The position numbers were made by a program, and so were the translations under genes. DNA of 64,000 nucleotides, taken from assembly GCA_945910005.1 (NCBI GenBank), contig OX246739.1, positions 73,915,523 to 73,979,522 on the forward strand, in the 5' to 3' direction. The notes below the pieces were generated by a model. That model saw only the letters and a program-made list of their open reading frames with translations. It was not told where the DNA came from and did not search any database. How positions within the stretch are numbered: position 1 is the stretch's first letter; each line of letters starts with the position of its first letter. This stretch comes from Isoperla grammatica (lineage: Eukaryota > Arthropoda > Insecta > Plecoptera > Perlodidae). This document shows positions 38,001 through 49,123 of the stretch, piece after piece.

Positions 38001-41000
38001 CAACCTACACTTAAATAGGCCTAGGTTCGAAAAGTTGTCGACGTTTGACTCGAGCTTTCAGCAGATACAACTGGCCATCGCGGCCATAAATTCACAACTA
38101 ATTGCTCCTGCTAAACCCGTCGAAGTTGACAAGGTGTTTGAAAGTTTTGAGACAGTTTTGTACGCAGCACAATCTCGTTTTCTTGCTGCTGTCAAACTTA
38201 GTGAAAAAAGCGCTACATCCGCGGATGTGGCTACAGCTTCTCCTAAGAATTATATTAATCTACCAACAATCGATCTTCCCAATTTCTCGGGAGATATTTC
38301 GCAATGGACCGAATTTTATTCTCTTTTCAAATCCCTAATTGACGGAAATGATTCACTCGACAACATACAAAAGTTTCATTACTTGAGAACTTCGTTGTCA
38401 GGCGCTGCTCTGACTACTATTTCCGGTTTTCAAATCTCCAATGAAAACTACCCTCTCGCCTTTCAGGCGCTGATATCCCGTTATCAGAATAAACGTTTGC
38501 TGGCTAGTTTGTATGTGCAGCAACTGCTGGACTTCACACCTCTGAAATCTGCGTCACATGCTAGCTTGCAAAGTTTTCTCAGCGTGCATCGTAACGCGAT
38601 TGATGCATTGAAAGCATTAGAATTACCCGACCTAGGTGATTTTTTGTTACTCTCGTTGACCTTGGCTAAGCTCGACAGTTCAACTCGTAAAGCATTCGAG
38701 AACAAACAGTCTTCCCACACTACTCCTAATTACAGTTCGGTGATAGAATTTATCGAAGAACAGTCACGCACATTCGAATTATGCTCTGTAGGTAAACCTA
38801 CTGCCAGTCCTACCAAGGTTTCTTCCCCTGTGAAGAAACTGAATTCATTTATCGCTACTAAAGAAGCCACCCCCTCTTCTGGCTCGGGACGTGAGCGCTC
38901 GGGACGTGAGCGCTCTGAACCCTCGCGCTCCGACGCCAATTCATCTTGCCCCGTGTGTAAATCTTGTCACACGCTTTATAAGTGTGAGACATTCCGCAAG
39001 CAATCCATTGATGACAAGTATCACACCTTGCGCCAATTGCGACGCTGTTTCAATTGTCTCGGCGCTCACATGAAGTCGCAGTGTAATTCAAAGAACGCCT
39101 GCTCCACCTGCGGAAGTAAGCATCATCACTCTTTTTTACACTCCACGAGTACTTCCGCGTACCAGGACAATTCTTATGGCAGTGTTCCCTTAGCTCGTGA
39201 CGTCAATCCCTCTCATGACGTCAGCTCATCCTCTCAAGAAGCCGGCCCCTCGAATCGCGTTCTCTCCTGTCATCTCCGAGACACCACGCGCAGCCAACCT
39301 ACTGTGCTGTTAGGCACCGCACGCGCTCTCATTCAAGATTCTCACGGACAATTTCAACCCTTTCGCGCGGTGCTGGATCCCGGCTCGCAAGTCTCTGCCA
39401 TATCTCAGTCGCTGGTCAGGAAGTTGGGCCTGAAAGTTGAACCTACACACTTCGAGTTATCGGGGATAGGCCTTGCTGCTACTCAAGCGCGTGGCACTGT
39501 ACAGTGCTCCATTACCTCGCGTCTCTCCTCTCTCAAAACACTCATGGTTCGAGCTCTTGTTCTGCCGAACTTAACCAGTCACCTGCCAACCAGTGAAGTA
39601 TCCTGTGACGTTTTCCAACGTTTCCAAGGAATGTGTCTTGCAGACAACCGTTTCTGCTCCCCGGACCGAGTAGACTTTCTGTTGGGTGCCGATCTCTACC
39701 CCGAAATCTTGAATAGGTCAGGTGACACGATCCGCGGCAACAACCCTACGGCCTTCAACACCATGTTTGGCTGGGTTGTCATGGGACCAATTCAGTCCAA
39801 GGAACCACCTTCCGACCCTCCTGTCTCGCTCTTTGTGTGTTCCTCTAGCCTCGAGCGCAACTTGCGCTTATTCTGGGAGGTAGAAGAAGTTCCTCGTCCC
39901 CATGAAGAAGATCCTGAAGATCAATGGTGTGAACGTCACTTAGAGGACACTCACTCACGTGACGCGTGCGGACGCTACTCAGTAGCTCTTCCCTTCAAAC
40001 CGTCGCGTCCCTCACTCGGAAGCAACCGTGAGGCCGCACTCCAGAGCTACCTGAGTTTAGAGCGACGTTTGCGACGCAACCCTCAGCACAACGCTGCTTA
40101 TCAAGTGTTCATGCAAGACTATGAACATGCCCAGCATATGCAGCACGTCTCTTCCCCTGCCAGCTATATCATTCCACACCACTGTGTCCACAAACTCACG
40201 AGCTCCAGTACCAAGCTGAGAGTTGTTTTTAATGCCTCTTCACCGGACCAAGATGGCGTCTCTCTGAACCAACTCCTACTCAGTGGACCGAAACTCCAAC
40301 GTGACCTCTCCAGTGTTATCACTTCTTTCCGAACCCATTCTATCGTCATCTGTGCGGACATCCGTCAAATGTATCGCCAGATCCTCGTCAGCTCTTCGGA
40401 TCGGGCCGTCCAACACATTTTTTGGCGACCTTCCCCCAGTTCTCCCGTCCTAGAATACGAGCTCAACACAGTCACGTACGGGCTAACCCCCTCTGCCTTC
40501 CAAGCCCAACGTGTTTTGCAGCAACTGGTGCGTGACGAAGGAGAACAGTTCCCTCTGGCTGCACATGCCCTCACGTCGCATACCTACATAGATGACATCG
40601 TGTCTGGCGCTGAAACTCTCTCTGAAGCCATCGCCCTCCAGAAACAGTTGCAAGCTTTCCTTGCGCGCGGCGGCTTCGAGCTTCGTAAGTGGGCGAGCAA
40701 CAATCGCATGGCTTTGGCCGCTCTTCCTGAAGACCATCTCGAGACTCCACTCGTGTTCTTTAACGAAGATGAAGGCATCAAGATCCTCGGCCTACTGTGG
40801 AGCTCCAACTCGGATGATTTCTCTTTTCTCACCGACCCTTTCCAAGGAACTGTCACAAAACGTACGGCATTGTCCTACATCGCACGCATCTTCGATCCTC
40901 TGGGATTTCTCACACCCTTCGTTTGCTCAATGAAGATCTTCCTCCAACAACTATGGCTGTCCCAGGTGCAGTGGGATGATACGCTTCCCGATCATCTCTC

Positions 41001-44000
41001 TCACAACTGGCTCTCGGCAGTCGCTGAAGTTCCCGCCCTTGCCAACTTTCATGTCCCTCGCGCCTTCCCTCGTGTTGGCCACTCTCATCGTGTCGTCAGC
41101 TTCTGCGACGCCTCCGAGAAAGCCTACGCAGCTGTGCTGTATCTGCAATCACAGACCAGCCCTTCCACCTGTGAAGTTCGTCTCGTGCGCGCGAAAAGCA
41201 AGGTCGCCTCAGTTAAACCCCTGACTATTCCGAACCTGGAACTATCGGCTGCTCTCCTGCTCACTCGTTTGCTACGTGACACCTTGCCCTCGCTGCTCCC
41301 TCTCGTCTCAAGCTCTGTTCATCTCTTCACGACTCACGAATCGTGCTTGCCTGGCTGTCCACTCCCCCTCATCGCCTCAAGACCTTCGTCGCCAACCGCG
41401 TCGTCGAGGTGCTTGAGAGCACTTCCCCTGTCGACTGGCATCACGTATCGTCCGAAGAAAACCCTGCCGATTGCGCATCTCGTGGTTTGACCCCGACTCA
41501 GCTTCTTGAGCACCCTCTGTGGCTCTCTGGTCCGAGCTTCCTTCATGCTGTTCAAGAGTTGTGGTCTCGGCCATCACCCTCATTCGACTCCCGTGAGGAG
41601 TTGCTCGAACTGAAGCCTTCAGTACACGCATTCGTAGTGCACGTCGACGCTTTGGACCCTCTGCTAGAGAACTTCCGGAAATTCTCCACACTTCTTAAGG
41701 CACAGCGTGTGTTCGCCTGGGCGTTTCGCTTCGCTCGCCTCCTTCTCGCGAGACGCTCACATGCTTCCCCTCTCCGTGGTACTGTCACTCCACTCGAGCT
41801 CAAGGACGCTCTGGATCTCTTTCTACGTCTCACTCAACATCACTTTTACGCCCCAGAAATTCGCCAGCTGAGCCAAGAGCGCCAAGTGTCCTCCAAGCTC
41901 GCTTCTCTCAAGCCCTTTCTCGACCCCACCGGGTTTCTCAGGGTGGGCGGTAGACTACGTCATTCTTCCCTTGCTGAAGAAGCTCGTCACCCCCTCCTTC
42001 TCCCTAAAGAGGCGCACTTGTCGGTGCTCATTTGCGATCACTACCACAAGATTTCTCTCCATTCCAGCCCTAGAACTGTTCAAGCGCTGATTCAACAACT
42101 TTATTGGATCGTGTCTCTGCGTGGCTTGTTTCGACAGCGCATCCATCGTTGCCTCTCGTGCCACAAGTTCCGTGCAAAGCCCTTGCAACCTCAGATGGCT
42201 GATCTTCCCGCCCCTCGCGTGCAGTGCTCCAGGGTCTTCTCCCATGTCGGGACTGACTTTGCCGGGCCCTTCATGGTCAAAACCAGCATGCGTCGGAACG
42301 CACCACTCACTAAAGGTTACTTGTGCGTGTTCGTATGCATGGCCACCAACGCGGTGCACTTGGAGATGGTATCTGAGCTATCCACTGAAGCTTTCCTGGC
42401 CTGCTTCGATCGTTTTCTTTCTCGGCGAGGCCTTCCTGCTCATGTGTATTCCGACTGCGGGCGGAACTACGTTGGAGCAGCCAGACATCTGCGTGAAGTG
42501 CACGACTTTCTCTCTCGCGCGGAAGAACCCCTCTTCAGTGCTCTCGCCGTCCGCCAAGTCCACTGGCATTTCAATCCTCCCTACGCTCCTAACTTCGGAG
42601 GCCTCTGGGAGGCGGTGGTAAAATCCACGAAGTCTTTATTGTATCGTCTCATTGGAGACAGCTCCCTTACACGTGCAGAATATGCCACCCTCTTTGCACG
42701 CATTGAAGCCGTGCTCAACAGCCGCCCTCTATGCGCCCCCTCCGCGGACCCCCTCGAAGGTGTCGACTACCTCAGCCCCGGGCACTTTCTGATAGGCGCT
42801 CCCTTGCTTGCTCCCCCCGAGCATATCTCTGACCCTGACGTCTTTGTCAGACCCCTTGCTCGTTGGCACCGTGTTCGGCAAATCCATCAATCGTTTTGGA
42901 ACCGCTGGAGCGCGGAGTACCTCAACACTTTAATGCAAAGGAACAAGTGGGTTCGTGGTAGTCCTAACCTTAAAGTAGGAGATGTCGTATTCTCACTCTC
43001 GGCATCTACTTCCCCCCTTTCCTGGCCGATCGGCTAAGTGGAAGCTCTCTTTCCCGGTCGTGACGGTGTGTCCCGCGTCGCCTCAGTTCGTACGGCGTCC
43101 GGGGTTCACACTCGACCAGTCAACAAACTGGTCACGCTCCCCTCCACCTAGGTGCGAAGGAGCTTCTCGTATCGTTTCTTCTTTCGTTTTTACTTGTTAG
43201 ATCAGTTTCGGTTTGAGTTCTCGTTTCTTAGAAAAAAAATGATTATCTTTCATTTTTTGGTGGGCGGTATGTTCACGCCTACCTCCCTAGTTTGTAGTTA
43301 ATTTCATCTATTGTTTAAGTCACTCTTCCGGTTGTTTACGTCACGTCCTTCTACGCCCTTCGCTCTTATCTCCATTTCCCCTACCCCTTGTGACGTATGC
43401 ATGTTTTCGTGTGTGAGCTGCAATTGTGCAGTCAGACCAGTCTGGTCTCATCTCTCTTACGTGCCTGTCATCTCGCCTTCGAACCGCTTGCGGACTCCGA
43501 GCATCGAGCTCACCCATTGTCTACGCGCTGCTGCTTGTGGTTCGAGCCTCTCTTGAGGCGTTTTTCTTACTCTTTCGTTCTTCTCCTTTCAACCCTGGGT
43601 TCTTTATTCTTTTCTTTACCTAGCAAACAACTAGTCTCTGCACTTCGGCATCACACTATTCTCCACTTCACTGCATTCTCGGTAAGTTCATTTCAAAATA
43701 TACAGTCCACTTTCAGTTCTTATTATACAATCTTTTCTCTTTACTTCCCCGCGCTAACAAATAGTAACTTTCAACGTTAAAAGTTACTGTCGAGGAAAAA
43801 GTAACTAGTTAGCCTAAAAGTTACCGAAAAAGTAACGCGTTACTTTCAAAAAGTTACTACTCAACTCTGCATAAAATCACCAGGAGAGTGCTTACCTGAT
43901 GAGCCCGTCTCTATTAACGTCCGCTTCTTTGAATACGTGTTCCCTCATTCTCTCCATCTCCTCCGCTCGTTCCCGCATGTCATCTTCCGGGGCTCCCGAG

Positions 44001-47000
44001 TTGTAGAGCTTATCCAACTCCTTGAGGAAGAGGGCCTTGACTTCGTCCTCATCCCACAATCCATTGCCGTCCAGGTCGTGAAGATGGAAGAATGTCTTGG
44101 GATCGAACTCTTGATTTTCCATGTGGTCTTGTTTCTCCCATACCTCCTCTAGTTGCTGTTTACTACCAGGGTGATGGAGCTGTAATGGAAAAGTAACATG
44201 ATACCTACAGACTGTAGTAGGCCTATAGAACTTTGATGAGTAATGGAATAGGCCTACACTAATAAATAAGGTACTCTAGGGAAACGCTCTGTGTGACGTG
44301 TTGATAAGCGAGCACACAATAGCCTAGAAATTAGTCAATTAACATTAGTGAGCAGAAGGAAATTTACAAATAGTAAATAGTCCATACTTTTTTAATATGG
44401 TGGCTATCTGCATTGCTTAGTTCTATGTGAGGTGTGGGGCAGAAGTCATATTGCCCCCACTTGCCAGTCAGTTATTCTCAAACATATTGGATCCCGTTCA
44501 AATTAGCATATTCGTGACGGGACGGAAATTTACTATAATGTGGCTATTTCACATTTTGCCAAAGTTTTGTTTTGGAATCATAATTTTGAGTAGGTAACTA
44601 TGGTGGAACTAAGTACTAATTTACTAAATGATGTAGCCACAAAACTGATAGTGGATCTACCAAATTCTAAGTGATCGGAATATTAACAATTTAAATTTAC
44701 ATAAAGATTTAACCACAGAAACCTCGAGTACAAACTTGTAGGCTAGCTTATTGGCTTTCATGAGTTTCAAGTTTAACTTACCGGCTCATGTTTCTTATGC
44801 TTCTGCTCTTTTTCCTCAATTTCCTGTTGCATAACTTTTTTATGTTCATCATCTAATTCTTTAAGCGTTTCTTGTTTCTCAAACTCTTTTTGCATTTCAT
44901 ATTCTTTGAATTCTTCACGCCGCTTCTTATCAACTTCTGCAAGGTCAGCTGTAGTCTAAAAAAGGAAAGAAATTTAATAATGAAATAGCAATAAGTTAGT
45001 ATAAGTTAGTTTAGTTAGTTAAGCCTCACGTCTACTGAAGGTATGCATACTTGTACTGGTATAGCCAAGTAAAATAATAAATGTGAATGAACAGACAGGA
45101 CCCATCTGTTGCGTGTGTGTAACTTGGTGTTTGGCGTTCGGTTATGTTCGTAAGTTACCAGCGGGGAATACAAAAATTAAATAAAATAGACACGAAAAAT
45201 TGGGGTTTCGGGTAATGGAATACGTACCCGTACCCAGCTGGGTCGGGCAGGTAAGGGGTACCCGTCGTCATCCCTAGTAATAATAGACAAACCTTTTGAA
45301 TCAGCTTCCGCAGGTCTTCAATCTCAAACGTGTGGGGGTTTGAGTGGTCAACATGCTCAGGAATAATTTTGAGATGTTCCGTATCGATGTCATTCTGAAG
45401 CTCGTACTCCTTGTTTGCAAAATGGCGCAGTCTTTCCAGCTCTTGGCGTTTCAACTCGTCAAGCTTGGTGCGGACATGGTGGTTTACATACTCCAACTCG
45501 TGAGCAATTTTACCCGTCTGCAAATTGAAAACGTGATTTTGAAAGGTAGTCCTACCGTAGCACATTCCTAAAGGCTTTGAAATAGTAATCGTTTAAGTTG
45601 AACTATAGATGTATTTACGAACACTAGATGCATATTTAACTAGGGTTGCATTTTTATCTCATTGACCATAATATGCTAAGAGTCGAACGTTGATTGGAAT
45701 TTGCTAAAAAAATACTAGTTCTTAAAACACAAACCACAGTATGCTCCAGTAGGCATAGGTACCTCAACTTGTTAGTTATTCAACCTTACGCCCTACCCAC
45801 AATTTTTGGTATCAGGATAGCAATCGCAATCTGAAAATCCTGAAAGTAATCTTATGGCGTTGTTCCCAACAAAATCGTAATTTCGTAATTGTGATCCCGA
45901 TCAGGATGCTGACAACTGTGGGCTTTAGTCTTAATCACTTCAAGTGCAATGTCTTAAACAGGAGTTGAACTGGGAGCAAGAAGAGTGGGGAGAGTGGTGG
46001 AGTAATCGACATTAGCCAGAAGGACAGACCAAGTGATGAGAAGGGACCAGCTGAGCGAGAGAACATGACACGGTCACAGCACAGTGGCGGCTCTGAGACA
46101 TTTTTACTGATGAATAAAATAGTGACAAAAAATATAAAACTTCATTTCGTTGTGTCGTACTAGTAGGCCTACGTCAATAATATAGTACGGTACCATGAAA
46201 ACATGACAGATGTGTTGACGAGATTCAGCATCACTTGCCTCACTCGACAAGCCGCCACTGTCAGTATGGTTACCTAATTTAGGTGAGGAAACGAATTGAA
46301 AAGACTAAAGAAATACCTTGAAGAGGTTACAATGCTGAGGGGAGCGATGGCATTCCTCTGGCACTGCTATGTACTTCTCATGTATTTATTCCAATAATCA
46401 ATCGAGCTTTAAAATACCATTAATTGAGGCTGAAAATTACGAATTACGTCACAAGGCCTAGGCTAGTCCCTAGTTGTTGCTGAGCAGGACGATGACAGGA
46501 GTGGGCCACAGAGGACCTTGAATGGTTGCATTCCGTAAGGTCGACAGGGTTCGACCAGCCCGGTCGGGCTGGTCGAGCCGTCATAGGCCACCGTTTGCTT
46601 AATGATCACTACGGTCGGGCGGTCGACCTTACGGAATGCAACCCTAGTGGAACCTAGGCCTAGGGCCTACGCCTAACAAAAGCCCTGCCGAAAGTGGAGG
46701 AACCCGGAGTAGGCCTAGGCCTAGGGCCTAGGCCCTAGGTCTTCAAAGGGGGAGAGAGCAAGGAGGATCGCAGTCTAGGCCTGGGCCTCAGCGAGTGGAG
46801 GAATAAAAACAAAAAGGCCTTTGGGCCCTAGGCCTAGGCTAGGCCCTAGCCTTGGCATTATTGAGGAAACTTACCCGAATATCTACTTCTTCAGCTTTCT
46901 CTAGTTTTTCTCGGAATTCAGGGTCACTCTCAAGAGCAGTTACAACTTCTTTCAAATAACGATTGTACTCGATGCCTAGGGACCCTAGCTCAGGTTCACC

Positions 47001-47123
47001 TTCAATCTCATTTCCATCCTGTTTACCATCTTCACTTTTCTTTTGAGTGACTGGTGGCGCCACAACTTGTTGAATAATAAGAATAGACAACAGCCACGTT
47101 ATAGTACCCCTCATTTTCGACAT
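31133..47123 (-). CDS. NUCB: Nucleobindin with long decapeptide-repeat tail
   Basis: Nucleobindins are Golgi/secreted Ca2+-binding proteins. Seven coding exons read right to left: 47123-46875, 45517-45293, 44955-44782, 44179-43896, 35766-35610, 33188-33123 and 32002-31133. They total exactly 675 codons (674 residues), with all junctions in phase. An N-terminal hydrophobic stretch (TWLLSILIIQQVVA) is a signal peptide. The nesfatin-like region runs GIEYNRYLKEVVTALE..FREKL, followed by HHVRTKLDELKRQELERL (basic, DNA-binding-like in the family) and a charged coiled coil. Two EF-hands follow: DLDGNGLWDEDE and DVNRDGLISYKE (the second spans an intron). Instead of the usual leucine zipper, the protein ends with a His/Pro/Gln repeat tail, about 200 residues longer than vertebrate NUCB1. 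The intron 43895-35767 holds nested transposons. Paralogue number is not assignable. Confidence 0.93.
32571..33078. mobile_element. piggyBac-like non-autonomous element
   Basis: CCTGTTGAAGAGT at the left (after TTAA, 32567-32570) mirrors ACTCTTCAACAGG at the right, followed by CTAA, a one-base change from TTAA. Near 32920-32980 the plus strand encodes an acidic stretch (DSDVSDCDDIDSSSA) like the N-terminus of piggyBac transposases. It ends 44 bp short of the NUCB proline exon. Confidence 0.6.
33123..33188 (-). other. NUCB: NUCB 66-bp proline/histidine exon
   Basis: Acceptor TGTGTAG, then 22 codons IPPHPNGMPPPGYHHGAPDQ plus HH, then donor GTACGC (weak consensus). Both borders are phase 0 and fit the neighbours. 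If the donor is skipped, five more codons (VRKHK) lead to a TAG stop, giving a short C-terminus without repeats. Confidence 0.7.
33430..34703 (+). mobile_element. hAT element with 8-bp target duplication
   Basis: Left end CAATGTTGGGTAGGAAC and right end GTTCCTTAAA..-type complement ending TACCCAACACTG-like sequence at 34703; GAAAATAC lies directly outside both ends (33422-33429, 34704-34711). GGAACT motifs repeat densely in both subterminal regions, as hAT transposase sites do. An ATG at 34117 opens a transposase N-terminal remnant. Confidence 0.88.
34117..34310 (+). pseudogene. hAT transposase N-terminus (BED finger), frameshifted
   Basis: From ATG at 34117 the frame reads MSGVRSNNRLPFKKYRPF and DDKKISAKCLLCLP, the first cysteine pair of a BED finger. 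The histidine half, SPANLKKHMH, is in another frame. The rest of the transposase is missing, so this is an internally deleted derivative. Confidence 0.6.
37098..37587 (+). repeat. BEL/Pao 5' LTR
   Basis: 490 bp with TG..CA ends. Same length and, over the translated stretches compared, the same sequence as the 3' LTR, indicating very recent insertion. Confidence 0.95.
37867..41490 (+). pseudogene. BEL/Pao gag-protease-RT-RNase H frame
   Basis: Open for 1,207 codons. The gag part (DUF1759-like, LPNFSGDISQWTEFYSLF) spans about 38265-38620 and CCHC zinc knuckles about 38947-39130 (CPVCKSCHTLYKC, CFNCLGAHMKSQC). The aspartic protease DPGSQVSAIS is at 39376. RT runs about 40200-40830, catalytic YIDD at 40585-40596, and RNase H starts near 41095 (SFCDASEKAYAAVLY). 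A better gag start at 37890 lies in another frame, reaching a stop at 37986, so an indel separates it from the main frame. RNase H homology leaves this frame near 41335. LTR retrotransposon polyproteins serve reverse transcription and integration. Confidence 0.9.
41343..43037 (+). pseudogene. BEL/Pao RNase H end and integrase frame
   Basis: Continues the polyprotein in a different frame from the upstream part, consistent with a one-base loss near 41335. RNase H end: WHHVSSEENPADCASRG. The integrase has an HHCC zinc site (DHYHKISLHSS..CLSCHKF) and catalytic residues in TDFAGPF, VYSDCGRNY and NFGGLWEAVVKS. The TAA at 43035-43037 looks premature, because the same frame stays open for about 38 further codons to a TAG at 43149. 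Confidence 0.9.
43270..43759 (+). repeat. BEL/Pao 3' LTR
   Basis: Matches the 5' LTR from TGTTCACGCCTACCTCCC to CTTCCCCGCGCTAACA. A purine-rich GGTGGGCGG stretch just before it may be the polypurine tract. Confidence 0.95.
44500..44660 (+). repeat. Third copy of the 29200-type dispersed repeat
   Basis: Shares CATATTCGTGACSGGA, TATAATGTGGCTATTTCACA, TTTTGCC, GGTAACTATGGTG and GCCACAAAACT with 29328-29470. Lies in a NUCB intron. Confidence 0.6.
45790..45925. mobile_element. Small imperfect inverted-repeat element
   Basis: CCCTACCCACAATTTTTGGT at one end pairs loosely with CTGACAACTGTGGGCTTTA at the other; ATCAGGAT and GATCAGGATG lie inside. Weak. Confidence 0.35.
46082..46260. mobile_element. 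179-bp hAT-like MITE
   Basis: CAGTGGCGGCT at the left mirrors AGCCGCCACTG at the right, with one base offset inside (CTCTGAGACA/CGACAAG). The flanks TCACAGCA and TCAGTATG are not identical, so a target duplication is not shown. In NUCB intron 1. Confidence 0.55.
46522..46645. mobile_element. About 120-bp palindromic MITE
   Basis: GGTTGCATTCCGTAAGGTCG is perfectly mirrored at the right end (CGACCTTACGGAATGCAACC) over 22 bp. The inside carries another palindrome, GACCAGCCCGGTCGGGCTGGTC. No obvious target duplication. In NUCB intron 1. Confidence 0.75.
46660..46850. repeat. AGGCCTA palindrome cluster in NUCB intron 1
   Basis: GGCCTAGGCCTAGGGCC-type runs at 46650-46672, 46708-46738 and 46826-46850, directly downstream (minus strand) of the first coding exon, whose donor is at 46870-46874. 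Confidence 0.7.
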
Positions 47124-47429
47124 CTAGGCTAGATCAGATTTGGCACAATATTTCTCACACACACGCACGTCTGACACTGACCGTTGACGTGTCCTTTCAC
47201 TTTTTGTCAACGGAGCTGCTGAACCGCATTGCTACAAATGCTGCAAATGGAGCAATTGTTCTGTCATGTTGTCAGCAATGTGGGTGTGACGACATTTTGC
47301 TAGCCTGTGTTGTTGAACCTGTATACAGTGGGTTTGGTTCCATTGGATTGGATGACATCATTAGTTTTACGTTAATATTTTGAGTGTTGTTTCTGATTTT
47401 ATAAGCCAGTTTGGTTCCAAAAGAAGAAG
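47124..47429. promoter_or_regulatory. Possible divergent NUCB/LITAF promoter and LITAF 5' exon
   Basis: NUCB starts at 47123 on minus. On plus, AAGAAGAAG followed by GTAAGAAGG at 47430 is a good donor, and the LITAF start-codon exon begins after an acceptor (TTTTCCAG) at 50147, so a non-coding first exon ending at 47429 would fit. This is inference; no core promoter motif is clear. Confidence 0.35.
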
Positions 47430-47444
47430 GTAAGAAGGTAATTA

Positions 47445-48370
47445 TTAGGCCTAGGCCTACTATAAGCTTTCGCTTCTGCTTTAATTTGTTTTGAATAGCC
47501 TGCGTCTAGGCCTACCTAGGCCTAGGCCTAGGGCCTAACCCATCAATTTTCTGTACTCTTTGCCCAAGGTCACAGTGACTACGTTTATCACAGAGATATA
47601 AAACGGTTTAGCAAACCGGTTTTGCCCAAAAACGATTTCTTGTTTGTTCCGTATATCACACAAAACTCGTAAAAATGGTTTGGAAGCGTATCCAACATGG
47701 CTGTCAAACAATATCTTCAATGCTTTGACCACACACTTCTATATTCTATTATAAATGTGTGTAAAACCTATTTAAACCTCTGAACATTCACGTACAAATA
47801 ATTTTGAGGTTGGGGTGCACATAAAACAAGAAAATAGTCGCACAGCTGTCTGCAATAAAACTACAACAACAGCAACACTCTGATATCGAAGATCGAACAT
47901 CGTGCCACCGCCTACCACATAGTTGAGTTGTCAAGCCAGTGGAATGTGCGTGCGCACCCTAAAACGCATGGTAAAACAGTTTGTGGCGTATACCAACCAC
48001 AAATCTTGCGATTTGACTTATCCAAATCACTTTCCAAACTGATTTGGAACTAAGGTGTTTTTCAGCAAAACCGATATGTATATCAACATTTGAAAAACGT
48101 TTTTGGGCAAAACCGGTTTGCTAAACCGTTTTTGAGCTCTGTGATATACGTAGTCAGTAAGTAGGCCATAGGCCTAGGCCTAGTGCTCAATCTAGGCATA
48201 GAGCTACTTGCTTCTAATTTTAGTCTGTCACGCTAAGTTCGTTTAGAGCCTAGGGCCTAGGCTTCACATCAAAACTAGGCTAGGCTAGGCCTAGCATAGG
48301 CCTAAGCTAGACCTAGGCCTAGGCATAAATGTTGGTGAAGTTAAAAGATTTAACCTAGGCCTACGCTTCA
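47445..48370. repeat. AGGCCTA palindrome clusters upstream of LITAF
   Basis: TAGGCCTAGGCCTA-type units at 47446-47460, 47503-47537, 48165-48183 and 48245-48365, split by the 47573-48157 transposon. If the first LITAF exon ends at 47429, these lie in its first intron. Confidence 0.7.
47573..48157. mobile_element. 585-bp element with about 62-bp inverted repeats
   Basis: Arms share GACTACGT, ATATCACAGAG, AACGGTTTAGCAAACCGG and TTTTGCCCAAAAACG, mirrored at 48095-48157. AAACCGGTTT itself is palindromic. No ORF. Ends resemble those of 19931-20260 (GACTAYGTTTAYCAC). Confidence 0.8.
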
Positions 48371-48441
48371 ATTACTAGACCTGCGAAGCACCCACTTGCG
48401 TGGGTGGGCTTAATATGAACCCATCTATTGCCTAGCAGCTA

Positions 48442-49079
48442 AAGTGGAGACACCTCGGACAACGAACCAGTCGATCCACCGCGTCGAGCTTATATTTACC
48501 TGGTTTGTAAACCCCTCGTTATGGGGGTAGTTGGGCCGACTCGTTCGCGCTACATTCCATTCAATGATTAGGCCTACCTAGAATTTCATAATTGGCTACA
48601 CAAACAACTGTAAAAGCTAAATTCCAAATATAAATTAATGTTTTATTTGAATTAACGTTTCGGAAACTTGTTCCTTAATATAGATCAGAACACCACGAGC
48701 TTGAAACTTTTTCATTTTTTCTTGTAACGTTATTATTAGATGAATGCGAATCAAATGATTTGCATACTGCATACATAAATTACATAATATGTTTCTTCAT
48801 AATCCTACTACAAAGACGATTAAAAGATGACAATATGCATGAATGTATTTAGAAAACGATTGTGATGGTTGAAAATGACGTAAAACCAGAAGCAAAAATA
48901 ATAAAACTAGCACGGGGTATCTAACAGAATACAACAGTCCGCAATCTGATTTAACGATCTTCTAGCTTTGAATATTGACATGAATGCGATGCATTCCCAA
49001 GGGTTGTACAAAATATGGTCATCGCTCAGAACCGGTTTGTGCCGGAAATTCTGGTTCGTTGTCCGAGGTGTCTCCACTG
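48442..49079. mobile_element. 638-bp pogo/Tc1-mariner-like MITE
   Basis: A 28-bp perfect inverted repeat starts AGTGGAGACACCTCGGACAA. TA lies outside both ends (48440-48441, 49080-49081), the target duplication of Tc1/mariner elements. CAGTGGA..CCTCGG..ACGAAC ends resemble pogo-type termini. No transposase. Confidence 0.8.
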
Positions 49080-49123
49080 TACACATCTAACGGTGTCGGT
49101 ATCACCCTTCTGGGCTTACAGCC

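Larger units (their letters stand above)
37098..43759 (+). mobile_element. BEL/Pao LTR retrotransposon, recent but broken
   Basis: Two 490-bp LTRs (37098-37587, 43270-43759) begin TGTTCACGCC and end GCGCTAACA; the stretches I compared are identical. AATAG borders both sides (37093-37097, 43760-43764), a 5-bp target duplication. A candidate primer-binding site starts TGGTCCTCCGTCG at 37593; the tRNA is unidentified. The inside encodes gag-protease-RT-RNase H-integrase in BEL/Pao order, on the strand opposite to NUCB. Two frame changes and one early stop make this copy non-autonomous. Confidence 0.95.
36329..43869. mobile_element. hAT element split by a BEL/Pao insertion
   Basis: CAGAGTTGCGTAAGTTACTT at 36329 mirrors AAGTTACTACTCAACTCTG at 43869. 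CATAAAAT flanks both sides (36321-36328, 43870-43877), an 8-bp hAT duplication. AAGTTACTTTT motifs fill both subterminal regions. Without the retrotransposon the element would be about 0.87 kb; no transposase is seen. Its right border lies 26 bp from a NUCB exon. Confidence 0.88.
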
